Position numbers and translations under genes: made by a program. The notes under the pieces were generated by a model. It was not told where the DNA came from. It saw only the letters and a list, made by a program, of their open reading frames with translations, and did not search any database. 64,000 nucleotides of DNA, from positions 1,116,001-1,180,000 of the forward strand of contig NZ_FNYZ01000001.1 of the NCBI RefSeq assembly GCF_900109095.1, in the 5' to 3' direction. The DNA comes from Sphingobium sp. AP50 (lineage in GTDB: Bacteria; Pseudomonadota; Alphaproteobacteria; Sphingomonadales; Sphingomonadaceae). Below are positions 25,245 through 33,145 of the stretch, in pieces (within the stretch, counting starts at the first letter, position 1; each line of letters begins with the position of its first letter).

Positions 25245-25352
25245 GGCCCCCGCGATATAGTCCCCGAATTCCGCGAGTAAAAGGCCATTGCGTAACGACC
25301 ATGACATTGACGCAACTTGTTTAGATGCAGCGGGGCGGTTAAGCCGCCGCCC

Positions 25353-26171
25353 ATGACCGAAGCTCTTCTGACCCGCATCGCCGAAGCGCTGGAGCGCCTG
25401 GCCCCACCGCCGCCCGTTTCCGCCGATTTGGGCGTAGCGTCCGCCTATGTATGGGATGGCCATGCCATTCATGCGGTGGAGGCGTTCGCGCCAGTGGATT
25501 ATGGGCTGCTGAGCGGGATCGACGCCCAGAAGGGCGCGCTGCTGGATAACAGCCGCCGCCATGCCGCCGGCCATGCCGCGCATGACGTGCTGTTGTGGGG
25601 CGCGCGCGGCACCGGCAAGTCCGCGGTAGTCGCGGGCGTCGTCGGCAAATTGCAGGCGGAAGGGCAGGATATCGCCCTGATGCAATGCGCGATCGATGAA
25701 CTGGCGAGCCTGCCCAAGCTGTTTTCACTGCTGCGTGCGACGACGCGGCCCTTCATCCTGTTTCTGGACGATCTGGGCTTCGACGGGGATGGTGTGGGCG
25801 ATGCGCGCGCCTTGCGGTCATTGCTTCAGGGTGGGACGGCGGCACGGCCGGCCAATGTCCGCCTCTATGTGACGTCCAATCGCCGCCATATCGTGCCGCG
25901 GCATCTGGCCGAGCAGGATGATCCCATCAATCCGCGCGACGTGATCGACGACAAGATGGCGCTGTCCGACCGTTTCGGGCTGAGCCTGGGTTTTCATGCG
26001 ATCGATCAGGACGCCTATGTCGCGATCGTCAGCGGTTATGCGGGCAAGCTGGGCCTCAGCTTCGATCCGCTGGAAGCGATCCAGTGGGCGACCCAACGCG
26101 GCAGCCGCTCCGGGCGGGTGGCCTGGCAATATGTGGTCGAGTTGGCCGGGCGGAATGGTTTGACTATATAA
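25353..26171 (+). CDS. DUF815 AAA-type ATPase
   Basis: A 272-residue protein. A basic N-terminal helix precedes LLWGARGTGKSAVVAGVVGK, a Walker A, and FILFLDDLGFDGDG, a Walker B. LYVTSNRRHIVPRHL supplies sensor I. DDKMALSDRFGLSLGFHAID, then DQDAYVAIVSGYA, is the DUF815 family tail. These look like DnaC-related AAA proteins of unknown function found in many proteobacteria. Divergent from tsaC; the two share a 108-bp region. Followed by a 68-bp palindromic element. Confidence 0.85.
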   Translation: MTEALLTRIAEALERLAPPPPVSADLGVASAYVWDGHAIHAVEAFAPVDYGLLSGIDAQKGALLDNSRRHAAGHAAHDVLLWGARGTGKSAVVAGVVGKLQAEGQDIALMQCAIDELASLPKLFSLLRATTRPFILFLDDLGFDGDGVGDARALRSLLQGGTAARPANVRLYVTSNRRHIVPRHLAEQDDPINPRDVIDDKMALSDRFGLSLGFHAIDQDAYVAIVSGYAGKLGLSFDPLEAIQWATQRGSRSGRVAWQYVVELAGRNGLTI

Positions 26172-26173
26172 TC

Positions 26174-26241
26174 GTCATTGCAAGCGCAGCGAAGCAATCC
26201 ACTGGCGCGCCCATGGATTGCTTCGCTGCGCTCGCAATGAC
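26174..26241. repeat. 68-bp palindromic element, copy 2
   Basis: Begins GTCATTGCAAGCGCAGCGAA and ends CTTCGCTGCGCTCGCAATGAC. Same length and arm sequence as the copy at 179-246, differing mainly in the 12-nt centre. It lies between the convergent DUF815 ATPase and the sugar dehydrogenase and may terminate both. Confidence 0.85.
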
Positions 26242-26249
26242 GTTTGAGA

Positions 26250-27575
26250 TTATTTCCCCTTCGTCACGCGCCAGATGACGCCGCCGACATCGTCGCTGAC
26301 CAGCAGTGCGCCCTTGGCGTCGGCGGTCACGTCGACCGGGCGGCCATGGGCGGCGCCATCCTTGTCGAGGAAGCCGGTCAGGACGTCCACCGGCTTGGCC
26401 TTGCCGGCCTCTCCGTCGGCAAAGCCGACATAGACGACCTTGTAGCCGGCGGCAGGCTTGCGGTTCCAGCTGCCGTGCAGGCCAACAAAGGCGCCGTCGG
26501 TATAGGGCGCGCCAAGCTGCACCTTGTCGGCGAAGGTCAGGCCGAGCGGGGCGACATGGTTGCCCAGCGCATAGTCGGGACGCTTGGTATATTCGCGCAC
26601 TTCCGGCCGCTGCGGCTGCACGCGGCGGTCCTCATACCCGCCCCAGTAATTCCAGGGCCAGCCATAGAAGGCGCCGAATTCGACGCGGGTCAGATAGTCG
26701 GGGACGAGATCGCCGCCCAGCATGTCGCGTTCATTGACCACGCCCCACAATTCGCCGCTCTTGGGTTCGAAGGCGAGGCCCACCGGGTTACGTAAGCCGG
26801 AGGCGAAGATGCGCTTGTAGCCGGTCTTGGGATTGACTTCGAGGACGAGGGCGCGGCCCTTTTCCACTTCCAGCCCGTTGTCGCCGATATTGCTGTTGGA
26901 GCCGATGCCGACATAGAGCAGTCCCTGCGGGCTGGCGACGAGGCTCTTGGTCCAGTGCTGATTGGGCGCCTGGGTGGGGAGGTCGAGGATCTTGCGGCCC
27001 TTATTGCTGATCTTGATATCGCCTTCCTTATAGGGGAAGGCCATCAGCGCGTCGGTGTTCGCGACATAGAGCGTGTCGCCGATCAGCGCCATGCCATAGG
27101 GCGAGTTGAGGCCGGTCAGGAAGGCGGTCTTCGTCTCCGCCTTGCCATCGCCATCGGCGTCCCGCAGCAGAGTGATACGGTTGGCGGAGGGGACACCGGC
27201 GCCCGCCTTGTTCATCAGATAGTTCATCACCCGGTTGACGATGCCGGTTTCGGGGCGGGGCGGGCTGTTGGTTTCGGCCACCAGCACGTCGCCATTGGGC
27301 AGGCGCAGCAGCGAGCGGGGATGGGCGAGGCCATCGGCATAGCGGGCGACCGTCAGCCCCTGGGCCGCGACAGGCTGCTCATTGCCCTTCCAGGGCTTCA
27401 CTTCGGCGATGTTGACCGTGGGCAGCATTTCGCTGCGCGGGGCGGTGAACACCGGTTCCTTGCCCGTATCGGCGCCGGCGGGCAACTGGGCCGTATCGCC
27501 CTGTGCCAGATAGAGGAAGGTGCCGCCGGCCAGAGCCAGAGCGACGAGTGGCAGGACGATGAAATGTTTGTTCAT
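26250..27575 (-). CDS. PQQ-dependent sugar dehydrogenase-like protein (sorbosone dehydrogenase family)
   Basis: A 441-residue protein from ATG 27575 with GGGAG just upstream. The N-terminus is a single hydrophobic helix (FIVLPLVALALAGGTFLYL) that is a signal anchor. Beta-propeller blocks of the GDH-B/sorbosone dehydrogenase fold follow: LAHPRSLLRLPNGDVLVAET, LNSPYGMALIGDTLYVA, HWTKSLVASPQGLLYVGIG, SGLRNPVGLAFEP and LVSDDVGGVIWRV. It would oxidise an aldose in the periplasm with PQQ as cofactor, but no pqq genes are seen here. It is downstream of a small membrane protein on the same strand. Confidence 0.85.
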   Translation of the reverse strand: MNKHFIVLPLVALALAGGTFLYLAQGDTAQLPAGADTGKEPVFTAPRSEMLPTVNIAEVKPWKGNEQPVAAQGLTVARYADGLAHPRSLLRLPNGDVLVAETNSPPRPETGIVNRVMNYLMNKAGAGVPSANRITLLRDADGDGKAETKTAFLTGLNSPYGMALIGDTLYVANTDALMAFPYKEGDIKISNKGRKILDLPTQAPNQHWTKSLVASPQGLLYVGIGSNSNIGDNGLEVEKGRALVLEVNPKTGYKRIFASGLRNPVGLAFEPKSGELWGVVNERDMLGGDLVPDYLTRVEFGAFYGWPWNYWGGYEDRRVQPQRPEVREYTKRPDYALGNHVAPLGLTFADKVQLGAPYTDGAFVGLHGSWNRKPAAGYKVVYVGFADGEAGKAKPVDVLTGFLDKDGAAHGRPVDVTADAKGALLVSDDVGGVIWRVTKGK

Positions 27576-27636
27576 GCGCTCCCGTCTAAATCGGGGCGCA
27601 GCGCCGGGCAAGGCGGATACGCAGGCGCTGTAGTGC

Positions 27637-27810
27637 TTATTTGTCGCGTTCACGCAGCCAGAGCAGCAGGGCGATCGCAACGCCGATCCCGGTTCCCGCC
27701 AGCAGCCCGATGCTGGGCTGGCCCATAAACCCGCCGGCGATGGTGCCGCCCAGGATCAGGAAAGCGATGATCGCGCCAGCGCCGGTCGGATTCTTCTTGC
27801 CCGTGGTCAT
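27637..27810 (-). CDS. Small membrane protein, hypothetical
   Basis: A 57-residue protein from ATG 27810 (MTTGKKNPTG). Two hydrophobic segments, AGAIIAFLILGGTIAGGF and IGLLAGTGIGVAIALLLWL, then a charged RERDK end. No family recognised; it is a type seen often in sphingomonads. It probably shares a transcript with the sugar dehydrogenase 61 bp downstream. Confidence 0.65.
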   Translation of the reverse strand: MTTGKKNPTGAGAIIAFLILGGTIAGGFMGQPSIGLLAGTGIGVAIALLLWLRERDK

Positions 27811-28027
27811 GGATCGGGCTTTGCCATGGGCCGCGCGGGAAGGCCAGCGGCTTTGTCCTGGCACGGGCGATGCGCCATTTCGGGATGATATGCCCCGTAT
27901 CGGGATGGATGCGTCAATATGGGACTTGGCTAATGCAGGGTTTACCCTCGTGCCCCGCCATGCGAGCCAAAGCCTTGAAATGGCACGGGGATTGAATGGT
28001 TTCTTCCACTAAAATGTCGAAAAGACA

Positions 28028-28252
28028 ATGAGCGGGGTTGCAATGCAGGTGCCATATCTGTCGGGTCGCAAGACCTATGAGGACGCTGCCGAACTGATGG
28101 CGCTGTTCGGGGCCAATGCCGGCTATGAAGCGGCGGCGCGCGCCGATCGCAGCCTGGATCAGGGCAACCATATCCATTTCTGCCACTGGCGGCAGATTGA
28201 AAGGCTGATCGTGCTGCTGACGCACGACCAGCCGTTAGGTACGATCCACTAA
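28028..28252 (+). CDS. Small conserved protein, hypothetical
   Basis: A 74-residue protein with no signal or transmembrane segment. The sequence has GRKTYEDAAELMALFGANAG, then YEAAARADRSLDQGNHIHFC and HWRQIERLIVLL, a pattern I have seen as a small uncharacterised family in Sphingomonadaceae. A start at 28043 (MQVPYLSG) with GCGGGG 6 nt upstream is equally possible and may be the true one. Its stop lies 6 bp from the argC stop; the two genes converge. Confidence 0.7.
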   Translation: MSGVAMQVPYLSGRKTYEDAAELMALFGANAGYEAAARADRSLDQGNHIHFCHWRQIERLIVLLTHDQPLGTIH

Positions 28253-28258
28253 AGGCTT

Positions 28259-29203
28259 TTACAGCCGCAGGCCCGCCGTTTCGGGGAGGCCTGCCAATAT
28301 GTTGAGATTCTGCACGGCGGCGCCCGCGGCGCCCTTGCCCAGATTGTCGAGCGCCGCCACCAGCCGCGCCTGACCCCGATCTTCATTGCCGAAGACGAAC
28401 AGGGCCAGCCGGTCGGTCGCGCCGACATATTCCAGCGTGACATTGGCCATCGCGGCGCTGTCTTCCGCCGAGGCAACGCTGACGATCGGCGATCCGGCAT
28501 AGGCGCTGGCCAGCGCATCATGAATGGCGGCGACCGACGGCGTGCCCGGCATGGCGCGCAGTTGCAGCGGCACTTCCACGATCATGCCACGATAGGCATT
28601 AGCGACGGCCGGCGCGAAGAGCGGCGGATGGGCGAGGCCCGAATAGCGGGTCATTTCCGGCACATGCTTGTGCCCAAGGCTGAGGCCGTAGGGCAGGAAG
28701 GCGCTGGGCGCGCCGGTTTCCCCCTCATAATCGGCGATCATCGCCTTGCCGCCGCCCGAATAGCCCGACGCGCCCGACACCGTCACCGGCCAGTCGGCAG
28801 GGAGCAGGCCTGCCAGCACCAGCGGACGCACCAGCGCCAGGAAACCGGTGGGCCAGCACCCCGGATTGGCGACGAAGCGGCTGTTCGCCAGCACGTCCCG
28901 ATGGCCCGGTTCCAGTTCCGGGAAGCCATAGGTCCAGCCATCCGCGACGCGATGCGCGGTCGATGCGTCGATGACACGGGTGGTGTCATTGTCGATCAGG
29001 GACACGGCTTCGCGGGCGGCATCATCTGGCAGGCAGAGGATGACGATGTCGGCGGCATTGAGCGCGTCGCGCCGTGCACCGGCGTCCCGGCGCTTTTCCT
29101 CCGGTACGGTAATCAGCGACAGTTCGGGACGGCCGGCCAGCCGGTCGGCGATTTCGATGCCGGTGGTGCCGTGACCGCCGTCGATGAAGATATTCGTGGT
29201 CAT
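28259..29203 (-). CDS. argC: N-acetyl-gamma-glutamyl-phosphate reductase, type 2
   Basis: A 314-residue protein; the ATG at 29203 overlaps the stop of the upstream NlpC/P60 gene by four bases (ATGA). The Rossmann N-terminus is IFIDGGHGTTGIEIADRL, and the catalytic Cys sits in VANPGCWPTGFLAL. The shorter length compared with classical ArgC and the GYSGGGKAMIADYE motif mark the type 2 form. It makes N-acetylglutamate semialdehyde for arginine synthesis. Gene order PepA-MarR-NlpC/P60-ArgC suggests one operon. Confidence 0.95.
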   Translation of the reverse strand: MTTNIFIDGGHGTTGIEIADRLAGRPELSLITVPEEKRRDAGARRDALNAADIVILCLPDDAAREAVSLIDNDTTRVIDASTAHRVADGWTYGFPELEPGHRDVLANSRFVANPGCWPTGFLALVRPLVLAGLLPADWPVTVSGASGYSGGGKAMIADYEGETGAPSAFLPYGLSLGHKHVPEMTRYSGLAHPPLFAPAVANAYRGMIVEVPLQLRAMPGTPSVAAIHDALASAYAGSPIVSVASAEDSAAMANVTLEYVGATDRLALFVFGNEDRGQARLVAALDNLGKGAAGAAVQNLNILAGLPETAGLRL

Positions 29204-30087
29204 GGCATCAGCCTCCGCCGGGCGATGATGGGCTGGATATGGGCGTCGGCAACGCGCGCGACGACATCTGCCAGAGGCTCTTCCACCACTGCCATCCAAT
29301 GGGCGTTGGCGTGGAGCAGGGTGGTGCCGTCGGTCATGATGCCGACATGGCCGGGAAAGAAGATGATGTCGCCGCGCCGGAGCGACGCATCGCTTTCGAT
29401 CGGCGCGCCAATGCCTTCGCATTGCAGGTCCGTGTCGCGCGGGACGGCGGTGCCGGTCCGGCCGAGGGCGATCTGGACGAGGCCGGAACAGTCGATGCCG
29501 CGATGACCCCGCCCGCCCCAGACATAGGGCTGCCCGACATAGGATTGCGCCACTGCCACCCAGTCGGCCGGACCGGCATCGACCGGTTCGACATGGCGAA
29601 CGTGGATATAGCCTTCGGCGCAAGCGACGAAATCGCCCTGCGTCTCGCCGGTGAAGCTCGCGCCGCACGGCCAATAGTCCGCGATCGGCGACTTGATGTC
29701 GGCTGCACTGAACAGCGGCGCCGTCTTTGCGACGATCCGGTGGGTCGGCGTTTCCAGCAGGTCTAGCGCCTCGCGCCGGATATAGCCGACATAGCCGTCA
29801 TGGCCACAAAAGCCCCAGGCCCAGTCGGTCGTCACGTCCAGCGCATGGAAGGTTTCGCCGCGCAGCAATTCGCTGACCGCTTCGGCGGTGGGCGACGTGC
29901 TGGAGAAGATGGGCGCGCCCGGCGCAACGCAGGTGAAGGCCACCGCACGGGCATAATGGGCGGAGAAGAGAACGCCGGCGAGCGCCAGATCGGCCAGATC
30001 GCCGCGCGCAGCATGGACGCGGCGGTCAAGCGCTACCGAACGACCGTCGAGTTTGAACCGGGTTCTTTCAGGCGGTCCGTTCCGCAT
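29200..30087 (-). CDS. NlpC/P60 family C40 cysteine peptidase
   Basis: A 295-residue protein if started at 30087 (MRNGPPERTRFKLDGRS); ATG 30108 is the alternative. Either start overlaps the MarR gene end at 30068-30070. Two SH3-like modules precede the peptidase domain (VAPGAPIFSSTSP, and ETPTHRIVAKTAPLFS). The catalytic domain from about residue 165 shows GQPYVWGGRGHRGIDCSGLV (nucleophile Cys), PGHVGIM (His) and LLHANAHWMAV. No signal peptide is evident, so the enzyme may act in the cytoplasm as a peptide recycling or muropeptide endopeptidase. Overlaps argC by four bases. Neighbouring leucyl aminopeptidase supports a peptide-turnover role. Confidence 0.9.
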   Translation of the reverse strand: MRNGPPERTRFKLDGRSVALDRRVHAARGDLADLALAGVLFSAHYARAVAFTCVAPGAPIFSSTSPTAEAVSELLRGETFHALDVTTDWAWGFCGHDGYVGYIRREALDLLETPTHRIVAKTAPLFSAADIKSPIADYWPCGASFTGETQGDFVACAEGYIHVRHVEPVDAGPADWVAVAQSYVGQPYVWGGRGHRGIDCSGLVQIALGRTGTAVPRDTDLQCEGIGAPIESDASLRRGDIIFFPGHVGIMTDGTTLLHANAHWMAVVEEPLADVVARVADAHIQPIIARRRLMP

Positions 30088-30463
30088 GGGAGTGTTGATG
30101 CCTATCATCGCGCGCGGTTCCTGCGATGAAATGGTGAAAGGCGTCAAGGAATTCCGCCCCTTTTGGGGTTCGGGTGATGAAAATATTACGACGATCCGCC
30201 GCATCGCGCTCCCGACGGAGGTAACCGAGCGCCGAAAGCTTGTTGAGCGCGCGCGTGATGACCGGCTTCGATACATGCAGCGCTTCGGCCAGACCGCGCA
30301 CCGTATGCGGGCCGGAACCGATATAGACGGTCATCATCAACGCCATCTGCCGGTTGGTCAGGTCCGGCTTGCCCGATCGGACATAGTCTACCAGAGTTCG
30401 CATCCAATGGCCCAAAGGCTGGATGCCGGGACGTTCGATATCGGTGGCTGAATGGGCGTTCAT
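30068..30463 (-). CDS. MarR family transcriptional regulator
   Basis: A 131-residue protein. It has the MarR winged-helix pattern: LTNRQMALMMTVYIG, then VRGLAEALHVSKPVITRALN as the helix-turn-helix, KLSALGYLRRERDAADRRNI as the wing, and a C-terminal dimerisation helix. The ligand is unknown. It sits inside the PepA-NlpC/P60-ArgC run, 47 bp after pepA, so it may autoregulate this operon; no obvious operator can be placed from sequence alone. Confidence 0.9.
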   Translation of the reverse strand: MNAHSATDIERPGIQPLGHWMRTLVDYVRSGKPDLTNRQMALMMTVYIGSGPHTVRGLAEALHVSKPVITRALNKLSALGYLRRERDAADRRNIFITRTPKGAEFLDAFHHFIAGTARDDRHQHSHAERTA

Positions 30464-30510
30464 GCGGGCTTAACGCATGATTCCCAATCCGGTTGCGTAA
30501 CGGACGGCGA

Positions 30511-31908
30511 CTATCCGTTGCGTCCGTAGCGTTGTTGCAACAGACGGAAAACGGCGCGCAATCCCAACGCTTCACCCCCCTTGGGCCGACCGGGGCGGGG
30601 GGAGGGGCGCCAGGCGAAGGTGTCGAGATGCAGCCAGGGCGTATCGTCCGGCACGAAGCGCTTGAGGAAGAGGGCAGCGGTGATCGAACCGGCAAAGCCG
30701 CCTTCGCCCGCATTGTTGATGTCGGCAATGTCCGATTTCAACATGTCGGCATAGCCATCCCATAGCGGCAGTCGCCAGGTCGGGTCTTCGACTTCGGTCC
30801 CGGCAGCTGCGATCTGCGCCGCCAGCGCTTCGTCATTGGCGAAGAGGGCGGGCAGGTCCGGGCCGAGGGCGACGCGCGCCGCGCCGGTCAGGGTCGCGAA
30901 GTCGATGATCAGGTCGGGCTTGTCCTCGCCCGCGCGGGTCAGGGCGTCGCCTAGCACCAGACGCCCTTCGGCATCGGTGTTGCCGATCTCGACGCTGAGG
31001 CCTTTTCGCGTCTGCAATATGTCGCCGGGGCGGAAGGCATTGCCGCTAATGGCATTTTCCGCCGCCGCGATCAGCAGATGCAGCCGCACTGGCAGGCGCG
31101 CGGCCATCACCAGTTGCGCCAGTGCCAGCGCATGGGCCGCCCCGCCCATATCCTTCTTCATCAGGCGCATGCCAGAGGACGGCTTGATATCCAGACCGCC
31201 GCTGTCGAAGCAGATGCCCTTGCCCACCAGCGCCAGTCGCGGATGGGCGGGATCACCCCAGTTGAGTTCGATGAGGCGCGGGGCGAAGGCCTTGTCTGCC
31301 GCCTTGCCGACGGCGTGGATCATCGGATAGCCCTGTTCCAGCGCATCGCCGCGCGTGACGGTGACGGTCGCGCCGAAGGATTTGGCGATGCTTTCCGCCG
31401 CCTTTTCCAGATCGGGCGGCCCCATGTCGGCCGCGGGGGTGTTGACGAGGTCGCGCACCAAAGCCACGGCCTTTGCCAGTTGCACCGTCTGGTCGACCCG
31501 CGCGACATCCCCGGTCAGCAATACGCGGGGCCCGGTGGGCGCATCATCGCTGCGGTAGCGATCGAAGCGATATTGGCCGGTCAGCCAGCCAAGGCCCGCC
31601 GCGCCGATCGACCCTTCCGCCAGACGATAGCTGCCTTCGGGCAGCGTCTCCGCGAGGCGCGCGAGGCACCAGGGGCCAAGTACATTCTTGTCCGCGACGC
31701 TCGCCACGACGGACCAGTCGTCCGCGCCGCTGTCGGGCAGGATCGCCTGCTCCCCGGCCTTGCCCCGGAACTTCTGCGCGGCGACGATGGCGCGTGCCGG
31801 CGTCGGCTGGGCGGCAAGCCAGGTATCGAAGCCTTTCGCATCAATCAGATGGATCGAACGGGCGGGCTGCTGGTTGTCTGCTTTGAGAAGGTCGGCAAGG
31901 TCGGTCAT
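30511..31908 (-). CDS. Leucyl aminopeptidase, M17 family
   Basis: A 465-residue protein; ATG 31908 begins MTDLADLLKADN. The M17 catalytic domain shows GKGICFDSGGLDIKP (catalytic Lys), KKDMGGAAHALAL (metal ligand Asp) and the signature NTDAEGRLVLGDAL (Asp and Glu). The N-terminal 150 residues form the hexamer/regulatory domain, shorter than in E. coli PepA. It trims N-terminal residues of peptides in the cytoplasm. It leads the operon PepA-MarR-NlpC/P60-ArgC. Confidence 0.95.
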   Translation of the reverse strand: MTDLADLLKADNQQPARSIHLIDAKGFDTWLAAQPTPARAIVAAQKFRGKAGEQAILPDSGADDWSVVASVADKNVLGPWCLARLAETLPEGSYRLAEGSIGAAGLGWLTGQYRFDRYRSDDAPTGPRVLLTGDVARVDQTVQLAKAVALVRDLVNTPAADMGPPDLEKAAESIAKSFGATVTVTRGDALEQGYPMIHAVGKAADKAFAPRLIELNWGDPAHPRLALVGKGICFDSGGLDIKPSSGMRLMKKDMGGAAHALALAQLVMAARLPVRLHLLIAAAENAISGNAFRPGDILQTRKGLSVEIGNTDAEGRLVLGDALTRAGEDKPDLIIDFATLTGAARVALGPDLPALFANDEALAAQIAAAGTEVEDPTWRLPLWDGYADMLKSDIADINNAGEGGFAGSITAALFLKRFVPDDTPWLHLDTFAWRPSPRPGRPKGGEALGLRAVFRLLQQRYGRNG

Positions 31909-32049
31909 GGCGCGGGTGTAGGGGAAAGCGGTTGGCGAAGGGAAGGGCAAAATTCATCGCGCGCATCGCACGACCGGGCCATTCTTCCTTTGCGAAACCG
32001 ACCATAGAGGCCTAGATTCCAAGGCAGATAAAAGAGAAGGAGATGGATG

Positions 32050-32250
32050 ATGCTATATGGTGACGACCGCAGTCTTCAGGCGGCGCGCGCGCGGGCCTAT
32101 GCGCTCGCGGAAACCGGGCAATATGACAATAGCAATGCCGTGCAACAGGCGCTGATCGCCGAGGGCTGGTCCAATGCGGGCCGGGCGATGGACAGCGACT
32201 ATGCGCGAAAGGCTGTGGGCGAACGTTGCCGCGCGGCGCAGGCGCACTGA
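32050..32250 (+). CDS. Small conserved protein, hypothetical
   Basis: A 66-residue protein; ATG 32050 has AAGGAG about 7 nt upstream (ATG 32047 gives one extra Met). The sequence MLYGDDRSLQAARARAYALA, with QYDNSNAVQQALIAEG, shows a helical repeat and no signal or membrane segment. Similar small proteins occur in sphingomonads; no function is known. Its stop overlaps the next start (TGATG), so it is translationally coupled to the RsiV-like lipoprotein gene. Confidence 0.7.
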   Translation: MLYGDDRSLQAARARAYALAETGQYDNSNAVQQALIAEGWSNAGRAMDSDYARKAVGERCRAAQAH

Positions 32251-33068
32251 TGCGGAACGGGGGGCTGGGTTTCGCGGCGCTGCTTTCGCTCGCCGCCTGT
32301 TCGCCATCATCGGAACAGCAGACCGGGAATGCCTCCGCCAATGCGGCGGCATCCCGCTATGCCGACAGGATGTCAGGCACGCCTCAGCCTCCGCCGCCCG
32401 CCAAGGCTTTCGCTTTGGCGGAGAAGAATGATTTTCTGGAATTCGCCTATGCCTATCCGGCGCAGGCGGCTGGGATTCCGGCACTGGTCGACAAGTTCGG
32501 CAAGGAAGCCGCCTCTGCCAAAGCCGATGCGCTGAAAATGGCGAAAGACGACAGTGCGGCGGCGAAAAAGTCGGGCTTTCCGTTCCGCGCGCACAGTCTG
32601 GACAGCCAATGGAATGTCGAGGCGGACACGCCGCGCTTCCTGTCGCTCGAATCCCAAACCTATGTCTATACCGGCGGTGCGCATGGCATGACCGGTTATG
32701 ATGTCGTGCTGTGGGACAAGGCCCGCCATCGCGAAACCAGCGTCAAGGCGCTGATGACGACGCCTGCCGCCTTCGCCGCCGCGATCCGCGAGCCTTTTTG
32801 CAAGGAACTGGATCGCCAACGCGCCGACAAGCGCGGTGCGCCGGTGGTGCGGGGGGACGATCCCTTCACCCAATGTATCGATCCGATGGCCGAGGTTATC
32901 GTGCCGACGTCCAGTGATGGAAAGCTGATTGATGCCATGACCGTGGTGGTTGGCCCCTATAGCGCCGGCCCCTATGCGGAGGGCAGCTATGACGTGGCGC
33001 TGCCCGTAGACGCGGCGATGCGCAAGGCGATCAAGACCGAATATCAGGACGGGTTTGCGGGCAAGTGA
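32250..33068 (+). CDS. RsiV-like (DUF3298/DUF4163) lipoprotein
   Basis: A 272-residue protein beginning MRNGGLGFAALLSLAAC, a lipoprotein signal with lipobox SLAAC. After an Ala/Ser-rich linker, the middle and C-terminal part match the DUF4163-DUF3298 pair: PRFLSLESQTYVYTGGAHGM, DVVLWDKARHRETSVKALM and MTVVVGPYSAGPYAEGSYDV. In Bacillus RsiV this fold binds lysozyme; in Gram-negative lipoproteins it is of unknown role. Start overlaps the upstream stop by one base. Confidence 0.82.
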   Translation: MRNGGLGFAALLSLAACSPSSEQQTGNASANAAASRYADRMSGTPQPPPPAKAFALAEKNDFLEFAYAYPAQAAGIPALVDKFGKEAASAKADALKMAKDDSAAAKKSGFPFRAHSLDSQWNVEADTPRFLSLESQTYVYTGGAHGMTGYDVVLWDKARHRETSVKALMTTPAAFAAAIREPFCKELDRQRADKRGAPVVRGDDPFTQCIDPMAEVIVPTSSDGKLIDAMTVVVGPYSAGPYAEGSYDVALPVDAAMRKAIKTEYQDGFAGK

Positions 33069-33070
33069 AG

Positions 33071-33140
33071 CCGTTCTCCTGAGAAAGCAGGAGTCCAGTT
33101 GAAACGGCGGAACTGGGCTCCTGCTTTCCCAGGAGCCCAT
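33071..33140. repeat. Intergenic hairpin, CTCCTGC family
   Basis: GAAAGCAGGAGTCCAGTT and AACTGGGCTCCTGCTTTC pair across a short loop (one G-T pair), forming a long hairpin between the convergent lipoprotein and rimO genes. It resembles the hairpins at 11010 and 55127 and may terminate both genes. Confidence 0.65.
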
Positions 33141-33145
33141 TGGCT

